The notes under the pieces: generated by a model
Told to the model about the DNA's origin: nothing
Seen by the model: only the letters and a program-made list of their open reading frames with translations
Database searches by the model: none
Shown here: piece by piece, positions 35,519-47,880 of the stretch
Position numbering within the stretch: the first letter of the stretch is position 1
How the letters are laid out: the number at the start of each line of letters is the position of its first letter
Translations under genes and position numbers: made by a program
NCBI RefSeq assembly: GCF_018390575.1
Contig: NZ_JAHBCJ010000001.1
Coordinates: forward strand, 248,001 to 312,000
Source of the DNA: Bhargavaea massiliensis
Lineage (GTDB): Bacteria; Bacillota; Bacilli; Bacillales_A; Planococcaceae
Direction of reading: 5' to 3'
Length of the DNA: 64,000 nucleotides

Positions 35519-37597
35519 TTATTCGCCTTTATTTTTTTTGACGATTTCTTCCCGGATGGACTTAGGAACTTCCTCGTAGTGATCGAACACCATCGAGAAG
35601 GTACCGCGGCCCTGCGTGTTCGAGCGGAGCGATGTCGCATAGCCGAACATTTCGGAAAGAGGAACCATTGCACGGACAACCTGAGCGTTGCCGCGCGCTT
35701 CCATGCCTTCAACACGTCCGCGGCGGGAAGTGATGTCGCCCATGATGTCACCCATGTACTCTTCAGGGATGACGACTTCTACTTTCATCATCGGCTCAAG
35801 AAGTACAGCGTTGACTTTGGCTGCAGCGTTTTTGACTGCCATGGAAGCGGCAATCTTAAACGCCATTTCGCTGGAGTCGACATCGTGGTAGGAACCGTCG
35901 AACAGCTTGGCTTTGACGTCGATAACAGGGAAGCCTGCAACGACACCGTTTTCGAGTGCGTCTCTGACGCCCGCTTCAACAGCAGGGACGTATTCACGCG
36001 GTACGACACCACCGACGATGCCGTTCTCGAATTCGAAGCCTGCGCCTTCTTCGTTCGGCGAGAACTCGATCCATACGTGACCGAACTGGCCGCGGCCGCC
36101 GGACTGGCGCACGAATTTACCTTCGACATTTGCTGTCTGGCGGAACGTCTCACGGTAGGATACCTGAGGCGCACCGACATTCGCTTCAACCTTGAACTCG
36201 CGCTTGAGGCGGTCAACGATGATGTCGAGGTGGAGTTCACCCATACCCGCGATGATGACTTCGCCAGTTTCCTGGTCAGTATGCGCACGGAATGTAGGGT
36301 CTTCTTCCTGGAGCTTGCCGAGGGCAATACCCATCTTGTCCTGGTCGCCTTTCGTCTTCGGCTCGATTGCAACCGAGATGACCGGCTCAGGGAATTCCAT
36401 CGATTCAAGGATGACGAGTGCTTTCTCGTCGCAGAGCGTGTCACCTGTGCCTGTGTCTTTCAGGCCGACGGCAGCGGCGATTTCACCTGCGTGCACTTCG
36501 GAGATCTCCTCACGGGAGTTCGCGTGCATCTGCAGGATCCGGCCGACGCGCTCACGCTTGCCTTTTGTCGAGTTCTGAACGTAAGAACCGGACTGGAGGA
36601 TACCGGAGTAAACACGGAAGAATGTCAGCTTACCGACGAACGGGTCAGTCATGACCTTGAACGCAAGTGCCGAGAACGGCTCGCTGTCGTCAGCGTGGCG
36701 CTCCAATGCTTCTCCTGTGTCCGGATCGATGCCGTCGATTGCCGGGATATCGAGCGGAGACGGCAGGTAGTCGACAACTGCGTCGAGGACGAGCTGGACA
36801 CCTTTGTTCTTGAAAGCTGTACCGCAGACAACCGGGTAGAATTCTACCGCAAGTGTCGCCTTACGGATGGCCGTTTTGACCTCTTCGACAGAAAGTTCTT
36901 CGCCGCCCAGGTATTTCTCCATGAGCTCTTCGTCAAACTCCGCGAGTGCTTCGATGAGCTTTTCACGGTATTCATCTGCCTGGTCCTGATACTCTGCAGG
37001 GATATCTGTAACTTCGATATCTGTGCCGAGGTCATTGCCGTAGAGAGTCGCCTTCATTTCAACGAGGTCGATGATGCCGCTGAACTGATCTTCGGCGCCG
37101 ATTGGCAGCTGGATCGGGTGAGCATTGGCATTGAGACGGTCGTGCAGCGTCTTGACTGCGTAGAGGAAATCTGCGCCAGTCTTGTCCATCTTGTTGACGA
37201 ATACGAGACGCGGTACGCCGTAAGTCGTTGCCTGGCGCCATACCGTCTCTGTCTGTGGCTCAACGCCGGACTGGGCGTCAAGGACCGTTACCGCACCATC
37301 AAGTACGCGGAGGGAACGCTCAACTTCAACAGTGAAGTCGACGTGTCCCGGAGTGTCGATGATGTTGACGCGGTGGCCTTTCCATGCAGCAGTCGTCGCA
37401 GCGGACGTGATTGTGATCCCGCGCTCCTGTTCCTGCTCCATCCAGTCCATCTGGGAAGCCCCTTCGTGCGTTTCGCCGAGCTTGTGAATTTTACCTGTGT
37501 AGTAGAGGATACGCTCTGTCGTTGTCGTCTTACCGGCATCGATGTGAGCCATGATCCCGATGTTACGAGTGTTCTCCAAGGAGAATTCTCTAGCCAT
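35519..37597 (-). CDS. fusA: Elongation factor G
   Basis: 692 residues, standard for Bacillus. GTPase for translocation and, with RRF, ribosome recycling. G1 [15 protein letters not shown] near residue 17. No change typical of fusidic-acid resistance is obvious, but this was not checked residue by residue. Confidence 0.98.
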   Translation of the reverse strand: MAREFSLENTRNIGIMAHIDAGKTTTTERILYYTGKIHKLGETHEGASQMDWMEQEQERGITITSAATTAAWKGHRVNIIDTPGHVDFTVEVERSLRVLDGAVTVLDAQSGVEPQTETVWRQATTYGVPRLVFVNKMDKTGADFLYAVKTLHDRLNANAHPIQLPIGAEDQFSGIIDLVEMKATLYGNDLGTDIEVTDIPAEYQDQADEYREKLIEALAEFDEELMEKYLGGEELSVEEVKTAIRKATLAVEFYPVVCGTAFKNKGVQLVLDAVVDYLPSPLDIPAIDGIDPDTGEALERHADDSEPFSALAFKVMTDPFVGKLTFFRVYSGILQSGSYVQNSTKGKRERVGRILQMHANSREEISEVHAGEIAAAVGLKDTGTGDTLCDEKALVILESMEFPEPVISVAIEPKTKGDQDKMGIALGKLQEEDPTFRAHTDQETGEVIIAGMGELHLDIIVDRLKREFKVEANVGAPQVSYRETFRQTANVEGKFVRQSGGRGQFGHVWIEFSPNEEGAGFEFENGIVGGVVPREYVPAVEAGVRDALENGVVAGFPVIDVKAKLFDGSYHDVDSSEMAFKIAASMAVKNAAAKVNAVLLEPMMKVEVVIPEEYMGDIMGDITSRRGRVEGMEARGNAQVVRAMVPLSEMFGYATSLRSNTQGRGTFSMVFDHYEEVPKSIREEIVKKNKGE

Positions 37598-37648
37598 AAT
37601 GTGTTTCTCCTCCTGTTATGTCGGAATAGAGTGTACTTCGGCTTGAAC

Positions 37649-38119
37649 TTACCAGCGGTAGTGGGCGAATGCTTTGTTCGCTTCCGCCATTTTGTGAAGA
37701 TCTTCACGCTTCTTCACGGATGCGCCCGTGTTGTTGGAAGCGTCAAGGATTTCGTTTGCCAGGCGCTCTTCCATCGTCTTCTCACCGCGCAGGCGGGAGT
37801 AGTTGACGAGGTAACGGAGGCCGAGTGTTACACGGCGGTCCGGGCGGACTTCAACCGGTACCTGGTAGTTCGCGCCACCGACACGGCGGGCACGCACTTC
37901 AAGGACTGGCATGATGTTTTCGAGGGCTGCTTCGAACACTTCCAGAGGATCCTTGCCGGAACGCTCACGGACGATTTCGAATGCGCCGTAGAGGGCTTTC
38001 TGGGCAGTACCCTTCTTGCCGTCTACCATGATTTTGTTTACAAGACGTGTCACGAGCTTCGAGTTATAAAGCGGGTCAGGCAACACGTCACGTTTTGCTA
38101 CTGGACCTTTACGAGGCAT
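37649..38119 (-). CDS. rpsG: 30S ribosomal protein S7
   Basis: 156 residues from the ATG at 38119 ([18 protein letters not shown]); the six codons before it contain the AAAGGAGG site itself. Organises the 3' domain of 16S rRNA. Confidence 0.98.
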   Translation of the reverse strand: MPRKGPVAKRDVLPDPLYNSKLVTRLVNKIMVDGKKGTAQKALYGAFEIVRERSGKDPLEVFEAALENIMPVLEVRARRVGGANYQVPVEVRPDRRVTLGLRYLVNYSRLRGEKTMEERLANEILDASNNTGASVKKREDLHKMAEANKAFAHYRW

Positions 38120-38163
38120 GTGTGTTCCTCCTTTCAAACTTTACGACACCTTTGGAAAGGTGA

Positions 38164-38583
38164 TTATTTTTTCTCTTTTGGCTTCTTCGCGCCGTATTGG
38201 GAACGGCTCTGCATACGGCCTTGAACGCCGGCTGTATCGAGGGCGCCGCGCACGATGTGGTAGCGGACACCCGGAAGGTCTTTAACACGGCCGCCGCGGA
38301 TCAGGACAACGCTGTGCTCTTGCAGGTTGTGGCCTTCGCCAGGGATATACGCGTTGACTTCGATCGTGTTCGTCAGGCGGACACGAGCGTATTTACGAAG
38401 CGCGGAGTTCGGCTTCTTAGGCGTCATTGTGCCGACACGTGTGCAGACACCGCGCTTTTGAGGCGAGTTCACATCTGTAAGAGATTTCTTGAAGCTGTTG
38501 TAACCTTTCCCGAGTGCCGGAGACTTCGACTTGGTCGCTTTCGACTTACGCGATTTGCGGACCAGTTGGTTAATTGTTGGCAT
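38164..38583 (-). CDS. rpsL: 30S ribosomal protein S12
   Basis: 139 residues from the ATG at 38583 ([19 protein letters not shown]). Decoding-centre protein; the streptomycin-site sequence [11 protein letters not shown] is wild type. Confidence 0.98.
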   Translation of the reverse strand: MPTINQLVRKSRKSKATKSKSPALGKGYNSFKKSLTDVNSPQKRGVCTRVGTMTPKKPNSALRKYARVRLTNTIEVNAYIPGEGHNLQEHSVVLIRGGRVKDLPGVRYHIVRGALDTAGVQGRMQSRSQYGAKKPKEKK

Positions 38584-38680
38584 CGATAGGGTCCTCCCTT
38601 CAGTTCTTTTTAATACCACACATCCAGGTGGTTCATTTTAGGGGTAAAAACAAAGTCTTTGCGCAGCATGACGCAAAAAC

Positions 38681-38926
38681 CTACTCAGTAATGGCGATGA
38701 CCGATGCGCCGACATCGATTCCGTATGCCCGGCCGAGGTCTTTCCTCGTACCTTCATAGCGTACCGGAATCCCGTTCTCTTCCGCAAGGGACAGAACGTC
38801 GCCGATCAGCCGCCCGTCAGCATCCGAAGCGAGAATTACTTCCCGCACCCGGCCTTTCCGGAGCGCCTTTACTGCCTGCTTTATACCGATGATCGTCTGT
38901 TTCTGATTCGCTTGTCCATGAGACAT
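38681..38926 (-). CDS. rplGB: L7Ae-family K-turn-binding protein (RplGB/YbxF)
   Basis: 81 residues from the ATG at 38926 (MSHGQANQKQTIIGIKQAV), with GGAGG upstream. Small L7Ae/L30e fold; the B. subtilis homologue binds kink-turn RNA and associates with ribosomes. First gene of the str operon, exactly as in B. subtilis, with a strong promoter in front. Confidence 0.95.
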   Translation of the reverse strand: MSHGQANQKQTIIGIKQAVKALRKGRVREVILASDADGRLIGDVLSLAEENGIPVRYEGTRKDLGRAYGIDVGASVIAITE

Positions 38927-38970
38927 GCCATTTCCTCCAAGGAACCAAAAGTCAACTCTCAACCTTGAAC

Positions 38971-38999
38971 ATATTATCATCCCTGAAACGGTATGTCAA
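38971..38999 (-). promoter_or_regulatory. SigA promoter of the str operon (rplGB-rpsL-rpsG-fusA-tuf)
   Basis: TTGACA (38994-38999), 17-base spacer, TAATAT (38971-38976). Confidence 0.9.
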
Positions 39000-39117
39000 T
39001 AAAAAACATATTGTTTTTTTGGAAGTCCACAGTACCGGGCGAACATGGCGTGTTTTATTCAATTCAACCGACGGGATCAAGTTCCCGCTTAAGATACCGC
39101 GATTCCTCTTCCTATAC

Positions 39118-39146
39118 AAAAAAACCGGGAAGCGTAGGCTTCCCGG
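39118..39146 (-). terminator. Terminator of rpoB-rpoC
   Basis: Perfect 9-bp stem CCGGGAAGC/GCTTCCCGG (39125-39133 with 39138-39146) with a 4-base loop and seven T residues following on the minus strand. Confidence 0.95.
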
Positions 39147-39160
39147 AGGTATAGCGTAAA

Positions 39161-42100
39161 TTATTCGGTAGCTGCGGTTTCTTTTTCTTCTTCCATGCCT
39201 TCGTAAGTCATCTCGATCTGGCGGTAGCGCTGCATGCCGGTGCCGGCAGGAACGAGCTTCCCGATGATGACGTTCTCCTTGAGTCCGAGGAGTTCGTCCA
39301 TCTTGCCTTTGATGGCGGCGTCGGTGAGGACGCGTGTCGTTTCCTGGAACGAGGCGGCCGAGAGGAAGGATTCCGTCTCGAGGGATGCCTTTGTGATCCC
39401 GAGGATGACCGGGCGGCTTGTCGCAGGCAGGCGGCCGTCCCGGATGGCATCGGAGTTTGCTTCCGTGAACTGGTGGATGTCGAGCAGTGTACCCGGCAGG
39501 AGGTCGGTTTCGCCGGCTTCGATGACGCGGACTTTGCGCATCATCTGGCGGACCATGACCTCGACGTGCTTGTCACTGATCTCAACACCCTGCATCCGGT
39601 AGACTTTCTGGACTTCCTTCAGCAGGTATTCCTGTACCGTCTTGACGTCCTTGACGACGATGAGCTGCTTCGGATCGATGGACCCTTCGGTCAGCGCATC
39701 ACCGCGCTTGACGGTGTCGTTCAGGCCGAATCGGAGGCGTGCGTTATACGGCGGCGTATACTTGCGCGTCTCGACTTCGCCGGTGACGGTGATCTCCTTC
39801 TGGCCTTCGCGGATCTCTTCGATCTCGGTGATCACACCGTTGATCTCGGAAATGACTGCCTGGCCTTTCGGGTTCCGCGCCTCGAAGATTTCCTGGATAC
39901 GCGGGAGACCCTGGGTGATGTCGTCTCCGGCGACACCGCCTGTGTGGAACGTACGCATCGTCAGCTGTGTGCCCGGCTCCCCGATCGACTGGGCCGCGAT
40001 GATGCCGACTGCTTCGCCGACTTCGACCGCTTCGCCTGTCGCCAGGTTCATGCCGTAGCACTTCTTGCAGATGCCGTGTTTCGTGTTGCACGTGAACGCG
40101 GAACGGATCGTGACCGTCTCGATGCCCGCATCCATGATCGCACGCACGATATCTTCGGTGATGAGGCCGTCGCGTTCGACGAACACTTGGCCCGTTTCCG
40201 GATGGACAACCGATTTCTTCGCGTGTCGGCCGATGATCCGCTCATCGAGTGTTTCGATGATTTCGGTTCCTTCCGTGAGGGCGCTCACTTCAAGGCCGCG
40301 ATCGGTTCCGCAGTCATCTTCGCGGACAATGACGTCCTGTGCGACATCGACGAGTCGGCGTGTCAGGTAACCCGAGTCGGCCGTCTTCAGTGCCGTATCG
40401 GCAAGACCCTTACGCGCACCGTGCGTCGAAATAAAGTACTCGAGGACGGTGAGGCCTTCACGGAACGACGACTTGATCGGGAGCTCGATGATCCGGCCGG
40501 CCGGGTTGGCCATGAGGCCCCGCATCCCGGCAAGCTGCGTGAAGTTCGACGCGTTACCCCGTGCACCGGAGTCGGACATCATGAAGATCGGGTTCGTGTT
40601 CTCGAGAGACTCCATCAGCAGAGACTGGATAGTGTCCTTGGCCTGGGACCAATACGAGATGACACGGTCGTAGCGTTCTTCTTCGGTGATGAGACCGCGG
40701 CGGAACTGCTTTGTGACCTTGTCGACCTTGCCTTGTGCTTCCTGGAGGATTTCCCCCTTGTTCGGAAGGACGACGATGTCCGAAATGCCGATCGTGATGC
40801 CGGCCCGCGTCGAGTATTTAAATCCGAGGTCCTTCATGCGGTCGAGCATCTTGGACGTTTCCGTGATATGGAACCGTTTGAAGATCTCGGCGATGATGTT
40901 CCCTAGGATTTTCTTTTTGAACGGCTGGACAAGCTCTGCTTCCTGGATCTTCGCCTTGACGTCATCTGTCGGAGAGATAAAGTACTTTTCTGGCGTTTCG
41001 ACCTGCAGGTTGTGGTCTGTCGGCTCGTTGATGTACGGGAACGACTCCGGAAGGATCTCATTGAAGATGACCTTGCCGACTGTCGTCATGAGCAGCTGCC
41101 GGTTCTGCTCTTCCGTGAATGTCGGGTTGTTCAGCGATGACGCATGGATGGCGATCCGGCTGTGCAAGTGCACGTAGCCGTTCTGGTAGGCAACCATCAC
41201 TTCGTCTGAATTGCTGAAGACCATTCCTTCGCCCATCGCGCCTTTGCGCTCGAGCGTCAGATAGTAGTTTCCGAGGACCATGTCCTGGGAAGGCGTGACG
41301 ACCGGCTTCCCGTCTTTCGGGTTCAGGATGTTCTGTGCCGCAAGCATGAGAAGGCGGGCTTCTGCCTGTGCTTCCGCGGAAAGCGGTACGTGGACCGCCA
41401 TCTGGTCACCGTCGAAGTCGGCGTTGTATGCCGTACAGACGAGCGGGTGAAGGCGGATGGCCCGGCCTTCGACAAGTGTCGGCTCGAATGCCTGGATTCC
41501 CAGGCGGTGAAGCGTCGGTGCGCGGTTCAGGAGGACCGGGTGTTCCTTGATGACTTCCTCAAGAACATCCCAGACGTCTGAGTGAAGGCGCTCGATCTTG
41601 CGTTTCGCGCTCTTGATGTTGTGCGCGAGACCGCGTTCGACGAGTTCCTTCATGACAAATGGTTTGAACAGCTCGATCGCCATTTCGCGCGGCAGGCCGC
41701 ACTGGTACATCTTCAGGTTCGGCCCGACGACGATAACCGAACGGCCGGAGTAGTCGACGCGCTTCCCGAGAAGGTTCTGGCGGAATCGGCCCTGCTTACC
41801 CTTCAGCATGTGCGAGAGGGATTTTAGCGGGCGGTTGCCCGGACCGGTAACCGGACGGCCGCGGCGGCCGTTGTCGATGAGGGCATCGACGGCTTCCTGC
41901 AGCATCCGTTTTTCGTTCTGAACGATGATTCCCGGTGCGCCCAGATCAAGCAAGCGCTTGAGGCGGTTGTTCCGGTTGATCACCCGGCGGTAAAGGTCGT
42001 TCAGGTCGGACGTCGCGAAACGGCCTCCGTCCAGCTGGACCATCGGGCGGAGTTCCGGCGGGATGACCGGAAGCACTTCAAGGATCATCCATTCCGGGCG

Positions 42101-42763
42101 GTTGCCCGAGTGGCGGAACGACTCGACAACTTCCAGGCGCTTGATCGCACGCGTGCGCCGCTGCCCCTGTGCCGTCTTGAGCTCTTCTTTCAGCGCGTCG
42201 GCCTCTTTATCAAGGTCGATCTGCTTAAGGAGCCTTTCAATCGCTTCCGCACCCATGAGCGCGGAGAACTTGTTGCCGTACTTTTCGCGGTACGCGCGGT
42301 ATTCGCGCTCGGACAGGAGCTGTTTGCGCTCAAGGCCGGTATCCGCCGGTTCGGTCACAACGTAAGAAGCGAAGTAGATGACTTCCTCGAGCGAGCGAGG
42401 GGACATGTCGAGAAGAAGGCCCATGCGGCTCGGGATGCCTTTGAAGTACCAGATGTGGGATACCGGAGCCGCAAGCTCGATATGGCCCATGCGTTCGCGG
42501 CGGACTTTCGCGCGCGTCACTTCGACGCCGCAGCGGTCGCAGACGACGCCCTTATAGCGGACGCGCTTGTACTTCCCGCAGTGGCACTCCCAATCTTTTG
42601 TCGGTCCGAAGATCCGTTCGCAGAACAGGCCGTCTTTCTCCGGCTTCAGCGTCCGGTAGTTGATCGTTTCCGGCTTTTTGACTTCGCCGTAGGACCACGA
42701 CCGGATTTTGTCCGGGGATGCGAGGCCGATTTTCATATACTCGAAATTATTTACATCTATCAA
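39161..42763 (-). CDS. rpoC: DNA-directed RNA polymerase subunit beta prime
   Basis: 1200 residues. N-terminal zinc site [20 protein letters not shown] near residue 60; the catalytic Mg-binding motif NADFDGDQM is near residue 450; the second zinc site (CGTDRG ... CKKCYG) is near residue 880. Ordinary Firmicutes form without the large insertions of other phyla. It follows rpoB by about 100 bases. Confidence 0.98.
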   Translation of the reverse strand: MIDVNNFEYMKIGLASPDKIRSWSYGEVKKPETINYRTLKPEKDGLFCERIFGPTKDWECHCGKYKRVRYKGVVCDRCGVEVTRAKVRRERMGHIELAAPVSHIWYFKGIPSRMGLLLDMSPRSLEEVIYFASYVVTEPADTGLERKQLLSEREYRAYREKYGNKFSALMGAEAIERLLKQIDLDKEADALKEELKTAQGQRRTRAIKRLEVVESFRHSGNRPEWMILEVLPVIPPELRPMVQLDGGRFATSDLNDLYRRVINRNNRLKRLLDLGAPGIIVQNEKRMLQEAVDALIDNGRRGRPVTGPGNRPLKSLSHMLKGKQGRFRQNLLGKRVDYSGRSVIVVGPNLKMYQCGLPREMAIELFKPFVMKELVERGLAHNIKSAKRKIERLHSDVWDVLEEVIKEHPVLLNRAPTLHRLGIQAFEPTLVEGRAIRLHPLVCTAYNADFDGDQMAVHVPLSAEAQAEARLLMLAAQNILNPKDGKPVVTPSQDMVLGNYYLTLERKGAMGEGMVFSNSDEVMVAYQNGYVHLHSRIAIHASSLNNPTFTEEQNRQLLMTTVGKVIFNEILPESFPYINEPTDHNLQVETPEKYFISPTDDVKAKIQEAELVQPFKKKILGNIIAEIFKRFHITETSKMLDRMKDLGFKYSTRAGITIGISDIVVLPNKGEILQEAQGKVDKVTKQFRRGLITEEERYDRVISYWSQAKDTIQSLLMESLENTNPIFMMSDSGARGNASNFTQLAGMRGLMANPAGRIIELPIKSSFREGLTVLEYFISTHGARKGLADTALKTADSGYLTRRLVDVAQDVIVREDDCGTDRGLEVSALTEGTEIIETLDERIIGRHAKKSVVHPETGQVFVERDGLITEDIVRAIMDAGIETVTIRSAFTCNTKHGICKKCYGMNLATGEAVEVGEAVGIIAAQSIGEPGTQLTMRTFHTGGVAGDDITQGLPRIQEIFEARNPKGQAVISEINGVITEIEEIREGQKEITVTGEVETRKYTPPYNARLRFGLNDTVKRGDALTEGSIDPKQLIVVKDVKTVQEYLLKEVQKVYRMQGVEISDKHVEVMVRQMMRKVRVIEAGETDLLPGTLLDIHQFTEANSDAIRDGRLPATSRPVILGITKASLETESFLSAASFQETTRVLTDAAIKGKMDELLGLKENVIIGKLVPAGTGMQRYRQIEMTYEGMEEEKETAATE

Positions 42764-42862
42764 GGAGCCAACCTCCCTTTAGTCTCAATCTGAACAGGCT
42801 CACCGTTCATGGCAATACAGCTTTACGGGCGGCACTGCCGCCCAGCTGCAACTTTGTCCGCG

Positions 42863-45800
42863 TTATTCGGCTCCGATCGTTTCCTGCTCATTGGCCGGCA
42901 GGATGTTCAGCGCATCCGTCGGCTGCAGGTCTTCGTCTTCATCGAGGTCGCGGAGTTCGATCTCCTCGTATTCCTCCGTCAGCATCTTGACGTCGAGGCC
43001 GAGGGACTGGAGTTCCTTGATCAGGACCTTGAACGATTCAGGGATGCCCGGCTGCGGGATGTTTTCCCCTTTGACGATCGCCTCATAGGTCTTCACACGG
43101 CCGACAACGTCATCGGACTTGACCGTCAGAATTTCCTGGAGCGTGTAGGCGGCACCGTATGCTTCAAGCGCCCAAACTTCCATCTCCCCGAAACGCTGTC
43201 CGCCGAACTGCGCCTTACCGCCGAGCGGCTGCTGCGTGACGAGTGAGTATGGCCCGGTCGAACGGGCGTGGAGCTTGTCGTCGACCATGTGGGCGAGCTT
43301 GATCATGTACATGATGCCGACCGACACTTTGCTGTCGAACGGTTCGCCGGAACGCCCGTCGTAGAGGGTCGTTTTACCCGAGCGGTCCATGCCGGCTTCT
43401 TCCATGGTTTCCCAGACATCTTCTTCGTTGGCACCGTCGAAGACCGGGCTCGCCATGTGGAGGCCGAGATAGCGTGCAGCCATGCCGAGGTGAAGCTCGA
43501 GCACCTGGCCGATGTTCATCCGGGATGGAACGCCTAGCGGGTTGAGCATGATGTCAACAGGCGTGCCGTCCGGCATGAACGGCATGTCCTCTTCCGGAAG
43601 AATCCGGGAGATGACACCCTTGTTCCCGTGGCGGCCCGCCATCTTATCGCCCACGGAGATTTTCCGCTTCTGGACGATGTAGACGCGCACAAGCTGGTTG
43701 ACACCCGGCGCAAGCTCGTCGCCGTCTTCGCGGTTGAACACTTTGACGTCGAGGACAATTCCGCCCGCGCCATGTGGAACACGGAGGGAAGTGTCACGCA
43801 CTTCCCGTGCCTTCTCGCCGAAGATGGCGTGGAGGAGGCGCTCTTCCGCAGTCAGCTCGGTGACGCCCTTCGGTGTGACCTTGCCGACGAGGATATCGCC
43901 GTCGCGGACTTCCGCGCCGACGCGGATGATGCCGCGCTCGTCGAGGTTGCGGAGCGCGTCTTCACCGACGTTCGGGATGTCGCGGGTGATCTCTTCAGGC
44001 CCGAGCTTCGTGTCACGGGAGTCGGATTCGTATTCTTCGATGTGGATCGATGTATAGACATCGTCTTTCACCAGGCGTTCGCTCATGATGACGGCATCCT
44101 CGTAGTTGAAGCCGTCCCATGTCATGAACGCGACGAGGACGTTGCGGCCGAGCGCAAGCTCGCCGTCTTCCATCGACGGGCCGTCACCGAGCACGGTAAG
44201 CGGTTCGACGCGGTCGCCGACCTTGACGATCGGGCGCTGGTTATAGCATGTCCCTTGGTTTGAACGGACGAATTTCTCAAAGCGGTAGATGTCCAGGTCG
44301 CCCTTGACTTCCTTGCCGTCCACCGTTTCGGTGCGGCGGACACGGACTTCCTTCGCCTCGACGTGCTCCACGATGCCGTGGTGCCTCGAGACGATCGCCG
44401 CGCCCGAGTCTCGCGCCGAGACATACTCCATCCCGGTGCCGACAAACGGCGCTTCCGGATTAAGGAGCGGAACGGCCTGACGCTGCATGTTCGCACCCAT
44501 GAGGGCACGGTTCGAGTCATCGTTCTCGAGGAACGGGATGCAGGCAGTCGCAGCCGAGACAACCTGTTTCGGCGAGACGTCCATGTAGTCGATGGATTCG
44601 CGCTTGAAGACCGAGTTGTCACCGCGGAAGCGGCCCACGACCTCTTCGTTGATGAAACGGCCGTCTTCATCAAGCGGCGCGTTCGCCTGGGCGACGACAT
44701 AGTTGTCTTCTTCATCCGCCGTCAGGTAGTCGATCCGTTCTGTGACGACACCCGTCTCCGGGTCCACGCGGCGGTATGGTGTTTCAATGAAGCCGAATTT
44801 GTTCACTTTGGCATAGGTCGAAAGCGAGTTGATGAGTCCGATGTTCGGGCCTTCCGGCGTCTCGATCGGGCACATGCGTCCGTAGTGGGAATAGTGGACG
44901 TCACGGACTTCCATGCCGGCGCGCTCACGCGTGAGCCCGCCCGGCCCGAGTGCAGAGAGGCGGCGCTTGTGCGTCAGTTCTGCAAGCGGGTTCGTCTGGT
45001 CCATGAACTGGGACAGCTGGGAGCTGCCGAAGAATTCCTTGATCGATGCGATGACCGGACGGATATTGATCAGCTGCTGAGGCACAATAGACTGTGTATC
45101 GTTGATCGACATCCGTTCGCGGACCACACGCTCCATCCGGGAAAGGCCGATGCGGAACTGGTTCTGCAGCAATTCCCCGACCGAACGGAGGCGGCGGTTT
45201 CCGAGATGATCGATGTCGTCGGTCGTGCCGACCTGGTAAAGCAGGTTGAAGAAGTAGCTGATCGACGCGACGATGTCCGCCGGCGTGACGTGCTTTACTT
45301 CTTCTTCGATATCCGCATTGCCGATAACGTTGATGACTTTCTCATCTTCGCTGTTCGGCGCATAGATTTTCACGGAAGAAATCGTGATATCCTCGTCGAG
45401 TACGCCGCCGACCGGCTCAAGGGTTTCATAGCCGGCGCCCTGCTCGAGGAACGGGATGATGCGGTCGAGTTCACGGCGGTCCAGCAGCGTTCCTTTTTCC
45501 GCAATGATCTCGCCCGTCTCCGGATCAGCGATCGCTTCTGCGAGCGTCTGGTTGAGGAGGCGGTTTTTGATGCTGAGCTTCTTGTTCATCTTGTAGCGGC
45601 CGACGTCGGCAAGGTCGTAGCGTTTCGGGTCGAAGAAGCGCGAGTAAAGAAGGTTCTTCGCGCTCTCGACTGTAGGCGGCTCGCCCGGGCGGAGACGCTC
45701 GTAGATTTCAAGGAGTGCTTTTTCGGTGCTTTCGGTGCTGTCCTTCTCCAGCGTGTTCTGGAGATATTCGTTGTCCCCGATCAGCTCGATGATTTCCTGA

Positions 45801-46411
45801 TCCGAGCCGAAACCGAGCGCGCGCAAAAGGACCGTGACCGGCAGTTTACGCGTGCGGTCGATGCGGACATGGACGACGTCTTTCGCGTCCGTCTCGTATT
45901 CAAGCCATGCGCCGCGGTTCGGGATGACTGTCGCCCCAAATCCGCGCTTGCCGTTTTTGTCCGTTTTGTCGTGGAAGTAGACGCTCGGGGAGCGCACGAG
46001 CTGGGAGACGATGACGCGTTCCGCGCCGTTAATGATGAATGTCCCGTTGTCCGTCATGAGCGGGAAATCACCCATGAAGACATCCTGCTCTTTTACTTCT
46101 TCGGTTTCTTTATTATGGAGGCGGACCTTGACGCGGAGTGGTGCCGCGTACGTCGCATCGCGCTCTTTCGACTCGCCGACCGGATACTTCGGTTCGCCGA
46201 GGCTGTAGTCGACGAATTCAAGCGAAAGATTGCCCGTGAAGTCCTCGATCGGAGAAATGTCGCGGAACATGTCCCGCAGGCCTTCCTCAAGGAACCATTC
46301 ATAGGACTTCGTCTGGATCTCGATCAGATTCGGGAGCTCAAGCACCTCACTGATCCGCGCAAAACTCCTGCGCTGACGATGTTGACCGTACTGAACTAGT
46401 TGACCTGTCAA
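42863..46411 (-). CDS. rpoB: DNA-directed RNA polymerase subunit beta
   Basis: 1182 residues from a TTG at 46411, giving the start (M)[19 protein letters not shown] as in B. subtilis, where rpoB also uses TTG. A GTG three codons earlier lies inside the GAGGGGTG ribosome site and is rejected. The rifampicin-binding cluster ([20 protein letters not shown] near residue 470) is wild type. Confidence 0.98.
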   Translation of the reverse strand: MTGQLVQYGQHRQRRSFARISEVLELPNLIEIQTKSYEWFLEEGLRDMFRDISPIEDFTGNLSLEFVDYSLGEPKYPVGESKERDATYAAPLRVKVRLHNKETEEVKEQDVFMGDFPLMTDNGTFIINGAERVIVSQLVRSPSVYFHDKTDKNGKRGFGATVIPNRGAWLEYETDAKDVVHVRIDRTRKLPVTVLLRALGFGSDQEIIELIGDNEYLQNTLEKDSTESTEKALLEIYERLRPGEPPTVESAKNLLYSRFFDPKRYDLADVGRYKMNKKLSIKNRLLNQTLAEAIADPETGEIIAEKGTLLDRRELDRIIPFLEQGAGYETLEPVGGVLDEDITISSVKIYAPNSEDEKVINVIGNADIEEEVKHVTPADIVASISYFFNLLYQVGTTDDIDHLGNRRLRSVGELLQNQFRIGLSRMERVVRERMSINDTQSIVPQQLINIRPVIASIKEFFGSSQLSQFMDQTNPLAELTHKRRLSALGPGGLTRERAGMEVRDVHYSHYGRMCPIETPEGPNIGLINSLSTYAKVNKFGFIETPYRRVDPETGVVTERIDYLTADEEDNYVVAQANAPLDEDGRFINEEVVGRFRGDNSVFKRESIDYMDVSPKQVVSAATACIPFLENDDSNRALMGANMQRQAVPLLNPEAPFVGTGMEYVSARDSGAAIVSRHHGIVEHVEAKEVRVRRTETVDGKEVKGDLDIYRFEKFVRSNQGTCYNQRPIVKVGDRVEPLTVLGDGPSMEDGELALGRNVLVAFMTWDGFNYEDAVIMSERLVKDDVYTSIHIEEYESDSRDTKLGPEEITRDIPNVGEDALRNLDERGIIRVGAEVRDGDILVGKVTPKGVTELTAEERLLHAIFGEKAREVRDTSLRVPHGAGGIVLDVKVFNREDGDELAPGVNQLVRVYIVQKRKISVGDKMAGRHGNKGVISRILPEEDMPFMPDGTPVDIMLNPLGVPSRMNIGQVLELHLGMAARYLGLHMASPVFDGANEEDVWETMEEAGMDRSGKTTLYDGRSGEPFDSKVSVGIMYMIKLAHMVDDKLHARSTGPYSLVTQQPLGGKAQFGGQRFGEMEVWALEAYGAAYTLQEILTVKSDDVVGRVKTYEAIVKGENIPQPGIPESFKVLIKELQSLGLDVKMLTEEYEEIELRDLDEDEDLQPTDALNILPANEQETIGAE

Positions 46412-46420
46412 CTGATTCAC

Positions 46421-46670
46421 CCCTCAATTAAAGCGATAATGGGTCTTTGCGGATGCCGGCAAATTGATGTATGATATCCGAAAAGACAAAAAGAAAACGA
46501 GTCCGATGCAGAAGCTCATTTTCGGTTTCACCAGGCTTATTCCATTCCGGGCCAGTATTCCCAATTGAAGAGCCGGACTATACGGTAAGAATGTCCGGCC
46601 CCGGATGCCGCGCGGGCAGCCGGAGGCACTTCAGTCAAAAGGGCACACGACCTCAATTTTATTTGTGCAT
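46421..46670 (-). promoter_or_regulatory. Long untranslated leader of rpoB
   Basis: About 250 transcribed bases without a gene. A 7-bp hairpin GCCGGAC/GTCCGGC spans 46572-46599 with no T-run, so it is not a terminator. No known leader class is recognised. Confidence 0.5.
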
Positions 46671-46673
46671 TTT

Positions 46674-46719
46674 ATTATACTATCATTGAATATTTGTCAA
46701 GTCAATGTTTGTCAAGTCA
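46674..46719 (-). promoter_or_regulatory. rpoB promoter with a tandemly duplicated -35 region
   Basis: A TATAAT (46674-46679) is preceded by TTGACA (46695-46700) at 15 bases. The 15 bases holding that TTGACA (46690-46704) are repeated directly upstream (46705-46719) with one difference, giving a second TTGACA at 46710-46715 that pairs with TATTCA at 17 bases. The distal copy includes the stop codon of the methyltransferase gene. Confidence 0.75.
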
Positions 46720-47316
46720 TTTTTTCGACCTATAGATGAAGTAGCCTTTTTTCTTTTCTTCGGCTGCAACATTGCCGAAAAGCTCCCGGAGCTTCTTTTC
46801 CGTGGATGCGGCGCCCTGTTTTTTCTGGATGACGACCCAGAGCTCGCCCCCTTCGGCGAGAAGGCGGTAGGCATCTTCGTAGATCCGGAAGACCGTATTC
46901 TTCCCTGCGCGGATCGGCGGATTGGTCAGAACCGCCGCAAATCCGTTTCCGCGCACATCCGAACCTGCGTCACTTTCATAAATCTCCGTGTTGCCGGCGC
47001 CGTTTGCGCCGGCATTTTCACGTGCAAGGTCAAGCGCGCGGCTGTTGACATCAACCATGTGGACAGTTCTGTCGGGCATCAGCCTGGCCGCTGTCAGACC
47101 GACCGGCCCGTACCCGCAGCCGATGTCCAGCAGATTCCCCGGAATTTCAGGCTCCCTAAATGTATCAATCAGAAGCCTCGACCCGAAATCAACGCTTTCC
47201 TTGCTGAATACGCCCGCATCCGTCTTGAAACGGAACGGGATTCCGCGGAGCGTCGCCGTCCAGGTCTGCGGCGCGCTCTCGGTGCCCGGGTTTTTCGAAT
47301 AATAATGATCCGCCAT
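46717..47316 (-). CDS. Class I SAM-dependent methyltransferase (YbxB, RsmC-like)
   Basis: 199 residues from the ATG at 47316 (MADHYYSKNPG), with GGAGG eight bases before it; the frame extends 21 codons without a site. The SAM-binding motif LLDIGCGYGPVGL is near residue 63 and the catalytic NPPIRAG near residue 130. The NPPxRxG motif marks N2-guanine rRNA methyltransferases of the RsmC/RlmG kind. Same position between rplL and rpoB as ybxB in B. subtilis; the exact rRNA target is inferred only. Confidence 0.88.
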   Translation of the reverse strand: MADHYYSKNPGTESAPQTWTATLRGIPFRFKTDAGVFSKESVDFGSRLLIDTFREPEIPGNLLDIGCGYGPVGLTAARLMPDRTVHMVDVNSRALDLARENAGANGAGNTEIYESDAGSDVRGNGFAAVLTNPPIRAGKNTVFRIYEDAYRLLAEGGELWVVIQKKQGAASTEKKLRELFGNVAAEEKKKGYFIYRSKK

Positions 47317-47397
47317 GCCCGTCGCCTCCGTTCGTGAAGATAGTGCCCGGCCGGGGCCGGGAGCTGCTGCCCCTATCATACCCCTTGGACATGAATA

Positions 47398-47432
47398 AAA
47401 AAGCCCGTCGAGTTGAGACGGACTTTTTTGTA
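47398..47432 (-). terminator. Terminator of rplJ-rplL
   Basis: Stem AAAAAAGCCCGTC/GACGGACTTTTTT, nearly symmetrical and so possibly working on both strands; it follows the rplL stop closely on the minus strand. Confidence 0.85.
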
Positions 47433-47445
47433 TGGAAAGCGGGAA

Positions 47446-47808
47446 TTACTTGAGTTCGACGCCTGCGCCGACTTCTTCGAGCTTCGCTTTCATTTCTTCT
47501 GCTTCTTCTTTCGCTACGCCTTCTTTGACAGCTTTCGGCGCTTCGTCTACGAGCGCTTTCGCTTCTTTCAGGCCAAGGCCCGTGATTTCGCGGACAACTT
47601 TGATGACTTTGATCTTCTGGTCGCCTGCGGAAGCAAGGACAACGTCGAAGTCTGTCTTTTCTTCTGCTGCAGGGCCTGCTGCGCCGCCTGCAACTGCAAC
47701 AGGAGCTGCTGCTGTTACGCCGAATTCTTCTTCGATAGCTTTGACGAGGTCGTTCAGTTCGAGGACCGTCATTTCTTTGATCGCTTCAATGATTTGCTCT
47801 TTGCTCAT
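47446..47808 (-). CDS. rplL: 50S ribosomal protein L7/L12
   Basis: 120 residues. Acidic stalk protein present in several copies; N-terminal dimer domain, alanine-rich hinge ([14 protein letters not shown]) and factor-binding C-terminal domain. Confidence 0.98.
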   Translation of the reverse strand: MSKEQIIEAIKEMTVLELNDLVKAIEEEFGVTAAAPVAVAGGAAGPAAEEKTDFDVVLASAGDQKIKVIKVVREITGLGLKEAKALVDEAPKAVKEGVAKEEAEEMKAKLEEVGAGVELK

Positions 47809-47880
47809 TGATGTTTCCTCCTAAATGGATCGATTTATTTTATGCGGCAATGCCGCGTTCCGTTGGCTCAGGCTGCTGAA

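Noticed and set aside
35579-38224. 881-codon plus-strand open frame opposite fusA and rpsG
   Set aside because: It is the antisense shadow of strongly biased fusA/rpsG codons; no ribosome site and cysteine/arginine-rich nonsense composition. The same applies to long plus-strand frames at 44363-46399, 23801-26272, 30079-31995, 26873-28231 and 33898-35406.
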